In this document: in pieces, positions 8,119 to 16,888 of the stretch
How positions within the stretch are numbered: position 1 is the stretch's first letter
Layout: each line of letters starts with the position of its first letter
NCBI GenBank assembly: GCA_022707885.1
Contig: JAKIZT010000006.1
Coordinates: 1-64,000, forward strand
Direction of reading: 5' to 3'
Source: Caldisericales bacterium
GTDB taxonomy: Bacteria > Caldisericota > Caldisericia > JAAYUI01
Length of the DNA stretch: 64,000 bases
Notes under the pieces: model-generated
Told to the model about the DNA's origin: nothing
Seen by the model: the letters and a program-made list of their open reading frames with translations, nothing else
Databases searched by the model: none
Program-made: the position numbers and the translations under genes

Positions 8119-9290
8119 TGGCAATTGAACTCATCGAAGGAAGTTTGGCAATAGCTCACGGCGCCGCCCTTTGCAGGCCAGGCGTCATCTCTGCGTATCC
8201 AATCACCCCACAGACGCATATAGTCGAAGACCTCGCCAAAATGGTCGCCGATGGTCAGCTCAAAACTGAATTCGTCAACACCGAGTCCGAGTTCGGTGCG
8301 GCTTCAGTTGTTCTTGGCGCTCTTGCAGGCGGCTCCAGGGCCTACACTGCAACAACGTCCCAGGGCCTGGCACTCATGCTCGAAGTACTCTACAACTGCG
8401 CTGGAATGAGGCTTCCGCTTGTGATGTGCTGCGCAAACAGGTCGCTTTCAGCACCGCTTTCCATCTGGTCCGACCAGCAGGACGCAATGCTTATGCGCGA
8501 CAGCGGCTTCATCATGGGATTTGCCGAAGACGCACAGGAAGCACTCGATCTTCACATCATGGGCTACAAAATAGCCGAAGACGAGAGAGTGCAGCTCCCA
8601 TACATGGTCAACGTTGATGGCTTCCTTATCACCCACACCTTCGAACCAGTCAACATTCCAGACCAGAAGCTCGTTGACGAATACCTTGGTTCCTACAAAC
8701 CATTCCAGGTGCTCGATCCAGCCAATCCGATAACAATGGGTTGCTTCACCGAACCAGCCTACCACATGGACGTAAGGTACCAGATGCACAAGGCCAACCT
8801 CGAATCCACAAAAGTAATCGAGGAAGTTGCCGCATCATTTGAGAAGAAATTTGGAAGGCCATCGGGCGGTCTCATAAGAAACTACAAGCTTGATGATGCC
8901 GATACTGTCGTTGTTGCCATGGGCTCAATAACTGGTCTTGTTGAAGAAGCTGTTGATACCCTCAGAGGCAAAGGCCAGAAAGTCGGCCTTCTCAAGATCA
9001 AGACCCTCAGACCATTCCCAACCGACAAGGTGAGGGAAGCCCTCTCTGGAAAAAAACATGTTGTTGTCATGGACAGGGCAATGTCTGCAGGCTACGGGGA
9101 AATCCTTGGCTCAGAGATTAAGGCCGCCCTCTACGGAACACCAAATCCACCAGCAATTGACAGCTTCATCTACGGCCTCGGTGGCAGGGACATCCATGAA
9201 GACGAGATAATCGGAATGATCAACAGGCCAAACCCGGGGACCCACCGTTCCGAATGGGTCGGGCTCAGGCCGGACCTTCTGGAGGAATAA
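8118..9290 (+). CDS. porA: Pyruvate:ferredoxin oxidoreductase, alpha subunit
   Basis: The 390-residue alpha subunit, carrying the pyrimidine-binding part of the TPP site and the domain II/III region. Motifs: SAYPITPQTHIVEDL near residue 30, the NTESEFGAASV block with the TPP-activating glutamate, and a C-terminal transketolase-C-like fold. Length matches PorA of four-subunit enzymes rather than the shorter VorB type encoded at 20355-21428. Confidence 0.92.
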   Translation: MAIELIEGSLAIAHGAALCRPGVISAYPITPQTHIVEDLAKMVADGQLKTEFVNTESEFGAASVVLGALAGGSRAYTATTSQGLALMLEVLYNCAGMRLPLVMCCANRSLSAPLSIWSDQQDAMLMRDSGFIMGFAEDAQEALDLHIMGYKIAEDERVQLPYMVNVDGFLITHTFEPVNIPDQKLVDEYLGSYKPFQVLDPANPITMGCFTEPAYHMDVRYQMHKANLESTKVIEEVAASFEKKFGRPSGGLIRNYKLDDADTVVVAMGSITGLVEEAVDTLRGKGQKVGLLKIKTLRPFPTDKVREALSGKKHVVVMDRAMSAGYGEILGSEIKAALYGTPNPPAIDSFIYGLGGRDIHEDEIIGMINRPNPGTHRSEWVGLRPDLLEE

Positions 9291-10190
9291 ATGGAAGACC
9301 TTAAGCAAAAATTGATGAAAAAGCACCTTCTGGCCCCAGGCCACACCGCCTGCGCAGGCTGCGGTGAGGCGCTCGGTATGAGGCTGATTGTCGATGCAAT
9401 CGGTCCAAACTGCATAATTGCCAACGCAACAGGCTGTTCAGAAATCTTCACCTCGAAGTATCCCCAGTCTGCATGGGAAGTGCCTTGGGTGCACTCGCTT
9501 TTTGAGAACAGCTCGGCAATCGCATCAGGCGTAGAGGTAGCCCTCAAGGCAAGAGGCAAAACTGGAATCAAGGTCGTTGCAATGGGTGGCGACGGTGCAA
9601 CAGCCGACATCGGAATAGGCTGCATCTCCGGAATGTGGGAGAGAGGACACAATATTCTTTACGTCTGCCTTGACAACGAGGCATACATGAACACAGGCAT
9701 CCAGCGCTCCTCACAAACCCCGTTCAATGCAAGCACAACTACTTCCCCATCCGGCTCGGAATCCATGGGCAACCAGACCCTTAAAAAAGACATGATCGCA
9801 ATTGCAAATGCTCACAGGGTCAAATATGTCGCAACAGTGAGCCTTGCCAATCCAAAAGACCTTGAGCGCAAGGTGAAAAAAGCTGTCGAGACAGTCGGTC
9901 CATCCTATATCCATTTCCAGGCCCCATGCCCACTTGGCTGGGGTTTCGACTCGGACAAGGCAGTCGAGATCGCAAAGCTGGCCATAAATACAGGTCTTTT
10001 CCCTGTCATCGAATACGAAGACGGGCAGCTTGTAAAAGTCCAGAAGATTGCCAAAAAAGTCCCAGTAGAAGACTACCTCAAGACCCAGAGCCGTTTCAGG
10101 CACCTGCTCAAATCTGATGCTGGCAAAAAGGTCATCGCCCAGATCCAGACAATCGCCGACGCAAACATCGAAAAATTCGGACTTGTCTGA
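9291..10190 (+). CDS. porB: Pyruvate:ferredoxin oxidoreductase, beta subunit
   Basis: The 299-residue TPP-pyrophosphate-binding subunit. GGDGATADIG and NEAYMNTGIQRS form the Mg-TPP motif. Cysteines in ACAGCGEAL, ATGCSEI and PCPLGW correspond to the single [4Fe-4S] cluster of PorB. It starts directly after the porA stop and ends 20 bp before the operon terminator. Confidence 0.92.
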   Translation: MEDLKQKLMKKHLLAPGHTACAGCGEALGMRLIVDAIGPNCIIANATGCSEIFTSKYPQSAWEVPWVHSLFENSSAIASGVEVALKARGKTGIKVVAMGGDGATADIGIGCISGMWERGHNILYVCLDNEAYMNTGIQRSSQTPFNASTTTSPSGSESMGNQTLKKDMIAIANAHRVKYVATVSLANPKDLERKVKKAVETVGPSYIHFQAPCPLGWGFDSDKAVEIAKLAINTGLFPVIEYEDGQLVKVQKIAKKVPVEDYLKTQSRFRHLLKSDAGKKVIAQIQTIADANIEKFGLV

Positions 10191-10210
10191 TACTCATTCT
10201 GCAAAATGTC

Positions 10211-10242
10211 AAAAAGCCGGAGATTTTGCCTCCGGCTTTTTT
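10211..10242 (+). terminator. Intrinsic terminator of porGDAB
   Basis: GCCGGAG (10216-10222) pairs with CTCCGGC (10230-10236), flanked by an A run and followed by TTTTTT. Confidence 0.92.
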
Positions 10243-10379
10243 ATTTAAAAAACTACCTCAAAAATAGATTAATGTTGGGGATTCATACCAAATATCACTC
10301 TGTGGATATTCAAATTTAAATCGTCAAGAACGATTGAGAATAGAAACAACAAACAAGCCCAAGCCAAAATTTGAACTTG

Positions 10380-10408
10380 TTGTATTTTTAAAACATGTCA
10401 ATCATAAT
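10380..10408 (+). promoter_or_regulatory. Leaderless promoter of the 103-residue membrane protein
   Basis: TTGTAT (10380-10385), 17 bp, CATAAT (10403-10408), then six bases to ATG 10415. The transcript would start at or next to the start codon; no Shine-Dalgarno is present. Confidence 0.65.
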
Positions 10409-10414
10409 CAAAAC

Positions 10415-10726
10415 ATGAACAAAATATACTTGGGATTATTATGTGGACTGGTTTTTGGCCTCCTGGACATCATCGTCATGTTGCCAATGAAATATCCAGA
10501 TGCGCGTCGCAAAGCAGAGGCCATCTCGTCAGCCTTCATTGACCGCTTTGCAATCGGTTTTCTCATCCCGAACCTGGAACTGGGCATCAACCCAATCCTG
10601 ACAGGATTTCTGGTGGGCCTCGTGCTCAGCCTCCCATCTGCATTAATCACAAGGGTCTATGCGCCGATCATTGGAACAGGCGCAGTTGGTGGGGCAGTGA
10701 TAGGTTTTGTGGTCACCCTCATCTGA
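10415..10726 (+). CDS. Small membrane protein of unknown function
   Basis: 103 residues. Three or four hydrophobic segments are visible (about 5-24, 45-60 and 66-103, the last possibly two helices). The sequence is G, L, V and I rich and has no recognised motif. ATG 10415 was chosen because a good promoter ends six bases upstream; the in-frame extension back to 10334 would lie upstream of that transcript. It is a single-gene unit between the por terminator and a terminator-like hairpin at 10740. I do not recognise the family. Confidence 0.6.
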   Translation: MNKIYLGLLCGLVFGLLDIIVMLPMKYPDARRKAEAISSAFIDRFAIGFLIPNLELGINPILTGFLVGLVLSLPSALITRVYAPIIGTGAVGGAVIGFVVTLI

Positions 10727-10739
10727 TTTAATATAAAAA

Positions 10740-10773
10740 CCCTCTCCTTCCAGAGTAGGGCTTTTATTTTTTT
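10740..10773 (+). terminator. Probable intrinsic terminator
   Basis: CCCTCTC pairs with GAGtAGGG (one bulged T) and is followed by CTTTTATTTTTTT, 13 bases after the membrane-protein stop. It also forms part of the hairpin-repeat patch that follows. Confidence 0.65.
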
Positions 10774-10963
10774 GACCCTCTCCTTTCAGGAGAGGGTTCG
10801 GGTGAGGTGGTTTTTGGGTGGTTTTGAAGGTCTTTAAAACCCCCTCATCCTTTTCTTCTCCCAATGGGAGAAGGATTTAAATGGCTTTCCGTTTACCAGG
10901 CAAGAGAATAATTTGAATAGTCTTTCTTACTCTGATAGAGAAGTTTGATGCTGGTTTTCTGGC
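10774..10963. repeat. Dispersed hairpin-repeat patch (CCCTCTCC family)
   Basis: A perfect 10-bp hairpin ACCCTCTCCT/AGGAGAGGGT at 10775-10797 is followed by TCGGGTGAGG, and a second, CTTCTCCC/GGGAGAAG, lies at 10855-10873. Similar CCCTCTCC...GGAGAGGGTTCGGGTGAGG units are familiar as intergenic repeats in many bacterial genomes, where their translation gives spurious PHPNPL-type peptides. The rest (10880-10963) shows nothing recognisable. Confidence 0.6.
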
Positions 10964-10987
10964 AACCCCCTCAGAGGAGGGGGGGTT
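10964..10987 (-). terminator. Hairpin at the end of the ABC exporter operon
   Basis: On the minus strand AACCCCC pairs with GGGGGTT across a C/T-rich loop just after the stop codon at 10990. No strong T run follows, so termination may be weak or factor-dependent. Confidence 0.4.
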
Positions 10988-10989
10988 TA

Positions 10990-12774
10990 TTATGAGTTTC
11001 TTTCCTGAGCTTTAAACTGGAGCTCATAAAGGGTCTTGTACATTCCGCCCTTTTTCAAAAGCTCATCGTGTGATCCGCTCTCTGCAATCTTTCCATCAGA
11101 GATAACCAGCACAAGATCAGCATCCTTAATGGTTGAGAGCCTGTGGGCCACAACAATCGAGGTCCTGCCAGCCATCATGTTTTTCATGGCCTCCTGGATC
11201 AGCGTTTCAGAGGCCGTATCGATAGAGCTTGTTGCCTCGTCCAGGACAAGTATCCTTGGGTCGTGGGCAATTGCTCTGGCGAACGAAAGGAGCTGGCGCT
11301 GGCCAACAGAGAGCGTTGCTCCCCTTTCGGTCAGAACATAGTCGTATCCTTCAGGCAATTTCAGGATGAAGTCTTCGGCACCAACAAGTCTGGCTGCTTC
11401 TCTGGCTTTTTCTCTGCTGATGGGTGAAAGGAGGGTTATATTGTCAATGATTGGGCCTGAAAAGATGAACGGGTCTTGAAGCACAACAGAAATCTGGCTT
11501 CTCAGATAGCCTAGTTTGAGGTCATATATTGAGTGGCCATCGATCTTTATGTCTCCGCCCTGGATGTCATACAATCTTGAGAGGAGGCTAATTATACTGG
11601 ACTTACCGGCACCAGTTGGCCCAACCACAGCCACTTTCTGGCCTGGTTTTACTTCAAACGAAACACCCTTAAGCACAGGCTGACCGGGTTGATATTCCAG
11701 TTGCACATTCTGGAATTCAACATGGCCGTTGATTGGCTCTTCCGGCCAGATGGCATCAATTTTTTCCTTAATGACAACGGGCTCATCAAGGAGCTTGAAT
11801 ATTCTCTCGGAGGAGGTCATTGCTTCCTGCATGGTGTTAAAATGGTCTGATATGTCATACATCGAAGCATAAAATTCCTTCAGGTATGATGTAAAAGCAA
11901 CAAGAAGCCCGACAGTTATTGCCACCTTAAGCACCAGCAAGCTCCCGTACCAGACAACAAAACCTGTTGCAACTGTTTCGAACAGGTCAATCGCCTGGAA
12001 GAAAACTGTATAATTGAGAACGGCCTTGAGCTGGCTACCCTTAAGCTCTCCGGAAATCTTGGCGAACATCCCTTTATTGATGTCTTCCCTGCCACTCCAC
12101 TGGATGGTACGAACACCAGTGATGCTCTCCTGGAGGAAAGCATTGACCTTTGCGGTTTTGACCCTGACCTCCCTGTAAAACTTGGTTGCCAGATTTTTGA
12201 ACACCACCGCCGCAACCATCATTGGAGGCATAATTGAAACAGCGATCAGTGCAAGTGTTGGCTGGAGGATGAAGAGCATTATTGTAGAACCGATAACAAT
12301 TGTCACGTCTGTTATGAGGGTTATTATACCCTGGGTCAGGAACTCATAAATTGCATCGACATCTGATGTTATCCTGGTGATGAGCCTTCCAACCGGATTG
12401 TGGTCAAAAAATGACATCTGGATGTCCTGCAATTTATCAAAAATCTGGCGCCTCATGTCCCTCATGAGATACTGGCCAATGAAAGACATGATAAGGATCT
12501 GGTAGTACCTGACAATGGACTGGAAGATAATCAGGGTAAACATCGCAAGCATAAGAATCCCCAGGCCTTTGATGTCCCCTTTGCTAATGTATTTATCAAG
12601 AGCAAGCTTCATAATTATCGGCGAAGCAAGTCTTAGGGCCGTCCAGAAAATGAGCATCAGCAAGGAAAGGGTTGTCTTGCCGACGTACGGTTTCAGGTAT
12701 TTTAGAAGTCTTTTTATGAGCCTTGAATCATAGGCTTTTCCAAGGGCCTCTTCTTCGTGTATATACTCAGGCAT
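10990..12774 (-). CDS. ABC exporter half-transporter, second subunit
   Basis: 594 residues: a six-helix type I exporter membrane domain (about 30-325) fused to an ATPase domain (about 350-590). Walker A is GPTGAGKSS, the signature is LSVGQRQLLSFARA, Walker B is ILVLDEATSSID and the switch histidine is in VAHRLSTI. All catalytic residues look intact. It overlaps the preceding half-transporter by 8 bases, so the pair is a probable heterodimer of the YheH/YheI or TmrAB type. Substrate (drug, lipid or peptide) cannot be told from sequence. Confidence 0.9.
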   Translation of the reverse strand: MPEYIHEEEALGKAYDSRLIKRLLKYLKPYVGKTTLSLLMLIFWTALRLASPIIMKLALDKYISKGDIKGLGILMLAMFTLIIFQSIVRYYQILIMSFIGQYLMRDMRRQIFDKLQDIQMSFFDHNPVGRLITRITSDVDAIYEFLTQGIITLITDVTIVIGSTIMLFILQPTLALIAVSIMPPMMVAAVVFKNLATKFYREVRVKTAKVNAFLQESITGVRTIQWSGREDINKGMFAKISGELKGSQLKAVLNYTVFFQAIDLFETVATGFVVWYGSLLVLKVAITVGLLVAFTSYLKEFYASMYDISDHFNTMQEAMTSSERIFKLLDEPVVIKEKIDAIWPEEPINGHVEFQNVQLEYQPGQPVLKGVSFEVKPGQKVAVVGPTGAGKSSIISLLSRLYDIQGGDIKIDGHSIYDLKLGYLRSQISVVLQDPFIFSGPIIDNITLLSPISREKAREAARLVGAEDFILKLPEGYDYVLTERGATLSVGQRQLLSFARAIAHDPRILVLDEATSSIDTASETLIQEAMKNMMAGRTSIVVAHRLSTIKDADLVLVISDGKIAESGSHDELLKKGGMYKTLYELQFKAQERNS

Positions 12775-14521
12775 CGATGCCCTCCTGGCCTATCTGAGTG
12801 GCCAGTTTCTGTTTTTCAACAAGGTCAGCGTAATAACCACCTTTTGCCATCAGCTCCTGATGGGTGCCATCCTCCACAATCCTTCCCTTGTCGAGGACAA
12901 TAATCCTGTCGGCAAGCCTCATTGCGCTTACCCTGTGGGCAATTATTATTGTTGTTCTGCCCTTTATTATCGGTTTTAGCGTATCAATGATCGCATCCTC
13001 GGTTGAAGTATCAACCGCAGACAAGGGATCGTCCAGAAGCATCATGGGCGGATCAAGGAGCAGTGCCCTTGCAATGGCGACTCTTTGCCTTTGTCCACCG
13101 GAAAGCGTGACACCCCTTTCACCAACCACGGTATCAAAACTTTGTGGGAATTTCTCGATCTCGTCCTTTATCTGGACCATCTCTGCCACCTTTTCGATTT
13201 CTTCCCTGGTAGCATCAGGTTTTGCAAAGGCTATGTTTTCTCCAATTGAAGTGGAGAAAAGGAAGTTGTCTTGCGGAACATAGCCGAATGACTTCCTGAG
13301 CATCTTGAGGTCCCATTTTTTTATATCAACACCATCAATGCTCACTTCGCCAGAATCAGAGTCCCAGACTCTAAGCAAAAGTTTTCCAAAAGAGCTTTTC
13401 CCCGAACCAACCGGGCCAACAACACCCACAACCTGCCCTTTTGGAATAGTGATGGAAATTCCGTCTATGGAGTTGATGTTCGTACCATAAGACAATTTGA
13501 CATCTTTCAGCTCTATGTTTCCCTCAATGGCTTCTGGTCTGTATGGATTTTGTGGAGTTTTGATATCAGGAACAACTTCTGTGATCTCAACAATCCTCTT
13601 GAGCGAAGCATTTGACCTCTGGTAAAGATTTGTCACCCATCCAAGATTGATGATTGGCCAGATCATGAGGCTGACATAGGCGACAAAGGCAGACAGACCA
13701 CCGAGAGTTAGCTGGCCCTTCATATATAAAGCACCACCATACCAGAGGATCACCAGTATTGGCATCCAGCTTGCCATGTTCAGGACAGGCCAGAAGAGGG
13801 CATCCATTATATTGAGAGGTTTGATGGTCTGAATGTATTTGTCCATCATTCCCTTATACATCCTCTTTTCATGATCTCCCTGGTTGTACGATCTTACGGT
13901 CCTTGCACCTGAGTAATTTTCCTGGACCCTGCTTACAACCTTGTCAGAATAATCTTGAAGAACTCTGTAAAGCTTGAATATCTTTTTTCCAAAAAGATAT
14001 TCGATGAAGAAGAGCACTGGCACAAAAAGTAAAATTGGTATGGCAAGCTTCCACGATATTGATATCATCAATATCGTACCAAGTACTGTCCTCAAAACAG
14101 CATTTGGAAAGAGGTTTCCACCCATACCAAGAAACATGGTGACTGATTGGACATCAGAAGATGCCCTGTTCATTATTTCACCAGTAGACATCCCGACAAA
14201 AAACTTGTCAGGTAATTTCAGGATTTTGTCATAGATGGTGTTTCTCAAGTCATAGGCCGTGTGCCTCGATACGCCAACAAGGGTGTATCTGCTGGCCACA
14301 AAGGTAAAAGTCCTCACAATGGCAATGCCAACAACCCAAAGCAGAGCCGACAAGATTATGTATTTTGCATCTGGTTTCTTGAGGTATGCAGCATCAATAC
14401 TTGTTGAAATAAACATTGGAACAAGCATGTCTGAAGTGTTCACCAAAACACCAACCATGGCCAAAACATATTTCCATCTATATGGTTTAAGCAATCTAGA
14501 ATAATATTGGAATGTAGTCAC
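12767..14521 (-). CDS. ABC exporter half-transporter, first subunit
   Basis: 584 residues with the same TMD-NBD layout: Walker A GPVGSGKSS, signature LSGGQRQRVAIARA and Walker B MMLLDDPLSAVD. The residue after the Walker B aspartate is D, not the catalytic glutamate, so this is the degenerate site typical of heterodimeric exporters, while the partner carries LDEATS. The start is set at GTG 14521 because TTGATA-N17-CAATAT ends seven bases upstream; an in-frame TTG at 14557 would lie inside the -35 box. Divergent from pspA. Confidence 0.88.
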   Translation of the reverse strand: MTTFQYYSRLLKPYRWKYVLAMVGVLVNTSDMLVPMFISTSIDAAYLKKPDAKYIILSALLWVVGIAIVRTFTFVASRYTLVGVSRHTAYDLRNTIYDKILKLPDKFFVGMSTGEIMNRASSDVQSVTMFLGMGGNLFPNAVLRTVLGTILMISISWKLAIPILLFVPVLFFIEYLFGKKIFKLYRVLQDYSDKVVSRVQENYSGARTVRSYNQGDHEKRMYKGMMDKYIQTIKPLNIMDALFWPVLNMASWMPILVILWYGGALYMKGQLTLGGLSAFVAYVSLMIWPIINLGWVTNLYQRSNASLKRIVEITEVVPDIKTPQNPYRPEAIEGNIELKDVKLSYGTNINSIDGISITIPKGQVVGVVGPVGSGKSSFGKLLLRVWDSDSGEVSIDGVDIKKWDLKMLRKSFGYVPQDNFLFSTSIGENIAFAKPDATREEIEKVAEMVQIKDEIEKFPQSFDTVVGERGVTLSGGQRQRVAIARALLLDPPMMLLDDPLSAVDTSTEDAIIDTLKPIIKGRTTIIIAHRVSAMRLADRIIVLDKGRIVEDGTHQELMAKGGYYADLVEKQKLATQIGQEGIDA

Positions 14522-14528
14522 GGGGCAA

Positions 14529-14557
14529 ATATTGCCACAAATACTTTTTGGTATCAA
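14529..14557 (-). promoter_or_regulatory. Leaderless promoter of the ABC exporter operon
   Basis: Read leftward: TTGATA (14557-14552), 17 bp, CAATAT (14534-14529), then seven bases to GTG 14521. No ribosome-binding site lies upstream of the GTG. Confidence 0.6.
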
Positions 14558-14566
14558 GTGTATAAG

Positions 14567-14607
14567 GGTATTGATTGTAACCAGCTTATTACGTTACAAT
14601 CAATACC
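14567..14607. promoter_or_regulatory. Perfect inverted repeat forming a symmetric two-way promoter
   Basis: GGTATTGATTGTAAC (14567-14581) and its exact reverse complement (14593-14607) flank 11 bp. On each strand TTGATT in one arm and TACAAT in the other are separated by 18 bp, so the same promoter reads both ways. The plus-strand copy predicts a start at about 14607, just before the AAGGAGGTG of pspA. The arms could also be one operator bound by a dimer, or a hairpin in either RNA. Confidence 0.65.
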
Positions 14608-14620
14608 AAGGAGGTGTTAA

Positions 14621-15280
14621 ATGGCAGGTTTTTGGCAAAGAATCAGCGATATATTGCAATCAAACGTTAACGATTGGTTGACCAAGATGGAAGACCCGGA
14701 GAAAATGCTTCCCCTCAAAATCGACCAGATGAAGCAGGACCTGGTGGAAGCCACTGATGCGGCCGCCGAGTCGATGGCTGTTTCAAAACAGACCGAAATG
14801 AGACTCGCTGATATCAAGTTCGATCTCAAAAAGTACAATGATGCAGCACAACAGGCACTTTCCGCAAGCAAGGAGGAGCTTGCAAAAAAATGCATGGCCA
14901 GAGTATTGACGCTTGAGAAACAGCAAAAGAGCGCAGAAGAGTCACACGTCAGACAAGTTGAGCTGAATACAAAACTCAAAGATGTCATCGCCGCCCTCAA
15001 GGCCAAAATCGAAGAGGCTGAGGTAAAAATGGACGAGCTGATAGCCAGGAACAAGGCAGCAAAGGCCCAGGAGAAGGTCGTCAAAACAATGGGGAACATC
15101 AATGTTGCCGATATTGGCACAACATTCAACGAGCTTGAGCAGAGGGTCATTAAAAAAGAAAACAAGGTTGCGGCCCTGGCAGAACTCGGTTCCGCAGCCG
15201 ATTCGCTTGATGACGAGATCGCCTCGATAAACGAGGAAGACGAAATCAACAAGAGGCTCCAGCAGCTGAAAGGCAAATAA
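14621..15280 (+). CDS. pspA: PspA/IM30 family membrane-stress protein
   Basis: 219 residues, almost entirely alpha-helical and charged, opening with the amphipathic membrane-binding helix MAGFWQRISDILQSN and continuing as a long coiled coil with the QMKQDL block. This is the ESCRT-III-like PspA/Vipp1 fold, which coats and repairs stressed inner membranes. AAGGAGGTG precedes the ATG. It overlaps the next gene by one base. Expression probably responds to the symmetric repeat at 14567-14607. No PspF-like activator is nearby. Confidence 0.88.
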   Translation: MAGFWQRISDILQSNVNDWLTKMEDPEKMLPLKIDQMKQDLVEATDAAAESMAVSKQTEMRLADIKFDLKKYNDAAQQALSASKEELAKKCMARVLTLEKQQKSAEESHVRQVELNTKLKDVIAALKAKIEEAEVKMDELIARNKAAKAQEKVVKTMGNINVADIGTTFNELEQRVIKKENKVAALAELGSAADSLDDEIASINEEDEINKRLQQLKGK

Positions 15281-15669
15281 TGAATGTATTGCTGTTTTTA
15301 CTCGGCGCTGTTATTGCAGGCATTCTACTTGGAGTGATACTTTATTTCGCTAAAAAGTCTGTGATGGACAGGATCCAGAAAGAAAAAAGATCGGCGATGG
15401 GTGACCTGGACAAAAGGTATTTTGCCATCAGCGATGATCTGAAGCTCATACAGGACATGGGCGATTCACTATCTGGAAAGTATAAAAATGCCACACCGGA
15501 AAAAATTGCCAGGATAAAAGAGCTTGCGTCTTCGTTTGAATCCGGATGGATTGCCAGAAGAAAAATGGTCCAGGACCCTTCCAGCCAGACTGAAGCAACA
15601 ACAACCTATGAGCTGGACAAGATGATGGATGAACTTGAGGTGCTTGTAAGAGAGGTTTTTACTCCCTGA
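15280..15669 (+). CDS. Membrane-anchored helical protein in the pspA operon
   Basis: 129 residues. A single N-terminal membrane helix (about 2-25) is followed by a charged, mostly helical cytoplasmic region with a likely coiled coil (about 30-75 and 105-125). No family recognised. Its ATG overlaps the pspA stop (TAATG), so the two are translationally coupled; a role as membrane partner or anchor for PspA is an inference. The last 11 bases overlap the convergent SCIFF maturase gene. Confidence 0.65.
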   Translation: MNVLLFLLGAVIAGILLGVILYFAKKSVMDRIQKEKRSAMGDLDKRYFAISDDLKLIQDMGDSLSGKYKNATPEKIARIKELASSFESGWIARRKMVQDPSSQTEATTTYELDKMMDELEVLVREVFTP

Positions 15670-16888
15670 GTTCGGAATAAACCCAGAGGGCGGCTTCCAG
15701 CCTTATCTTTTGGATGAGGCAACCCATTTTGTAGGGCAAGAGAATGTCGCCCTCTTGCAATTTGTTTGAGGCAATGCAACCGCCAGAACAAAAATATGAG
15801 GCCCAACAATCAGGGCATTCTCTTTTTCCAGTCAGATGATTTTTGATGGTGTATTTGTCATAAACAGTCTGCGTCGGAGGATCACCGAGCGTTCCAAGAC
15901 AAAAATCTTTTTCAGTGTCAAATTGGTGGCATGGCCAAATCTTTTCATCAGGTGATACTGCCAGGTATTCTGCGCCTGCACCGCAACCACCGGCAGATTT
16001 TCTCGCGCAGGGACCATTCTCCAGGTCCATTTCGAAGTGATAGAATTTTATTGGCACGCCAGTTTTTTTGCACTCAACATAATATCTGGCCAGTTTTTCA
16101 TATTCTTCTCTGATTACCGGAATGTCTTCTTTTGAAAAGGCAACTCCGGAAACATTGCTTACAACCGGCTCAAAAGCCAGGTTGTTAATACCCATTTTGT
16201 GAAGAGCGATTACAGAATCAGAAAAATTGATGGTCCCTTTTGAATAGGTACCCCTTACATACCACCCTCTTTGCCTTCTTTGGGCGACCTTCATGATATT
16301 GGGCAAGACGGCATCAAAAGATGGTCTTCCATCTTTTAGCACTCTGCATCTGTCATTTTCAGCCTTTGGACCATCAAGACTGAGGATGAGCGATATGTAA
16401 TTTTCATCGCAATAGTCAAGCATTTCATCAGTAAGACCAAGCGCATTTGTGGACATGGAAAAGCGGACCGTTTTATTCTTGGTTTTTGAATATTCTTTGG
16501 AAAAATCAACCGCCGCTTTGACAGTGTTCCAGGCAAGCGTGGGCTCTCCACCAAAAAAATCCACATCAACCTTGATTCCAGGGGCGTTATCAATCAGCCA
16601 TTTCATGGCCCTGATTGCCGTTTCAGGAGACATCAGTTTGCCCTCAACGGTGGCCTTGGAGAGGGAGCAATAGGTGCACGCCATGTTGCAGGCATGAGAA
16701 ACTATCAGGCACAGAGATTTTGGAGACAGTTTTTGCGGCCTGGGATAATCAACCTTGGAGAGGATTATCCCTTCGCTGATTAGTCCTAAAACCATTTCCC
16801 TGGCCTCGCCGGGAGGCAAGCTAAACGGATCGAGACCTTCTTCTATTTTTGTAAAAAGATCGTGGGCTTCACTGTCCAATAAAAGCAA
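15659..16888 (-). CDS. SCIFF-type ranthipeptide radical SAM/SPASM maturase
   Basis: The radical SAM motif CNMACTYC lies near residue 68, and SPASM-type cysteines lie in the CGAG..., PCHQF, CLGTL and CPDCWASYFCSGGC blocks. The last block is the hallmark of maturases that form thioether links in SCIFF peptides. The recognisable N-terminal domain (KIHTFKFNEKTLLYDCQAGS) continues about 19 codons upstream of this TTG, to about 16948, in the same frame. Between the in-frame stop at 16985-16987 and this TTG there is no ATG, GTG or TTG, so translation may start at ATC 16945 or CTG 16963, or a base differs. A SCIFF-like peptide gene lies directly upstream. Confidence 0.82.
   Translation of the reverse strand: MLLLDSEAHDLFTKIEEGLDPFSLPPGEAREMVLGLISEGIILSKVDYPRPQKLSPKSLCLIVSHACNMACTYCSLSKATVEGKLMSPETAIRAMKWLIDNAPGIKVDVDFFGGEPTLAWNTVKAAVDFSKEYSKTKNKTVRFSMSTNALGLTDEMLDYCDENYISLILSLDGPKAENDRCRVLKDGRPSFDAVLPNIMKVAQRRQRGWYVRGTYSKGTINFSDSVIALHKMGINNLAFEPVVSNVSGVAFSKEDIPVIREEYEKLARYYVECKKTGVPIKFYHFEMDLENGPCARKSAGGCGAGAEYLAVSPDEKIWPCHQFDTEKDFCLGTLGDPPTQTVYDKYTIKNHLTGKRECPDCWASYFCSGGCIASNKLQEGDILLPYKMGCLIQKIRLEAALWVYSELRE

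Noticed and set aside
10643-10864. Minus-strand frame giving a PHPNPLLKGEG-like peptide
   Set aside because: This peptide is the known translation artefact of dispersed CCCTCTCC repeats; there is no ribosome site.
14617-15276. A 219-codon frame antisense to pspA, rich in serine
   Set aside because: Exact antisense shadow of the PspA coiled coil with low-complexity S/A/F content. Other long antisense frames (1806-2729, 22792-23784, 61020-62180) were dropped for the same reason.
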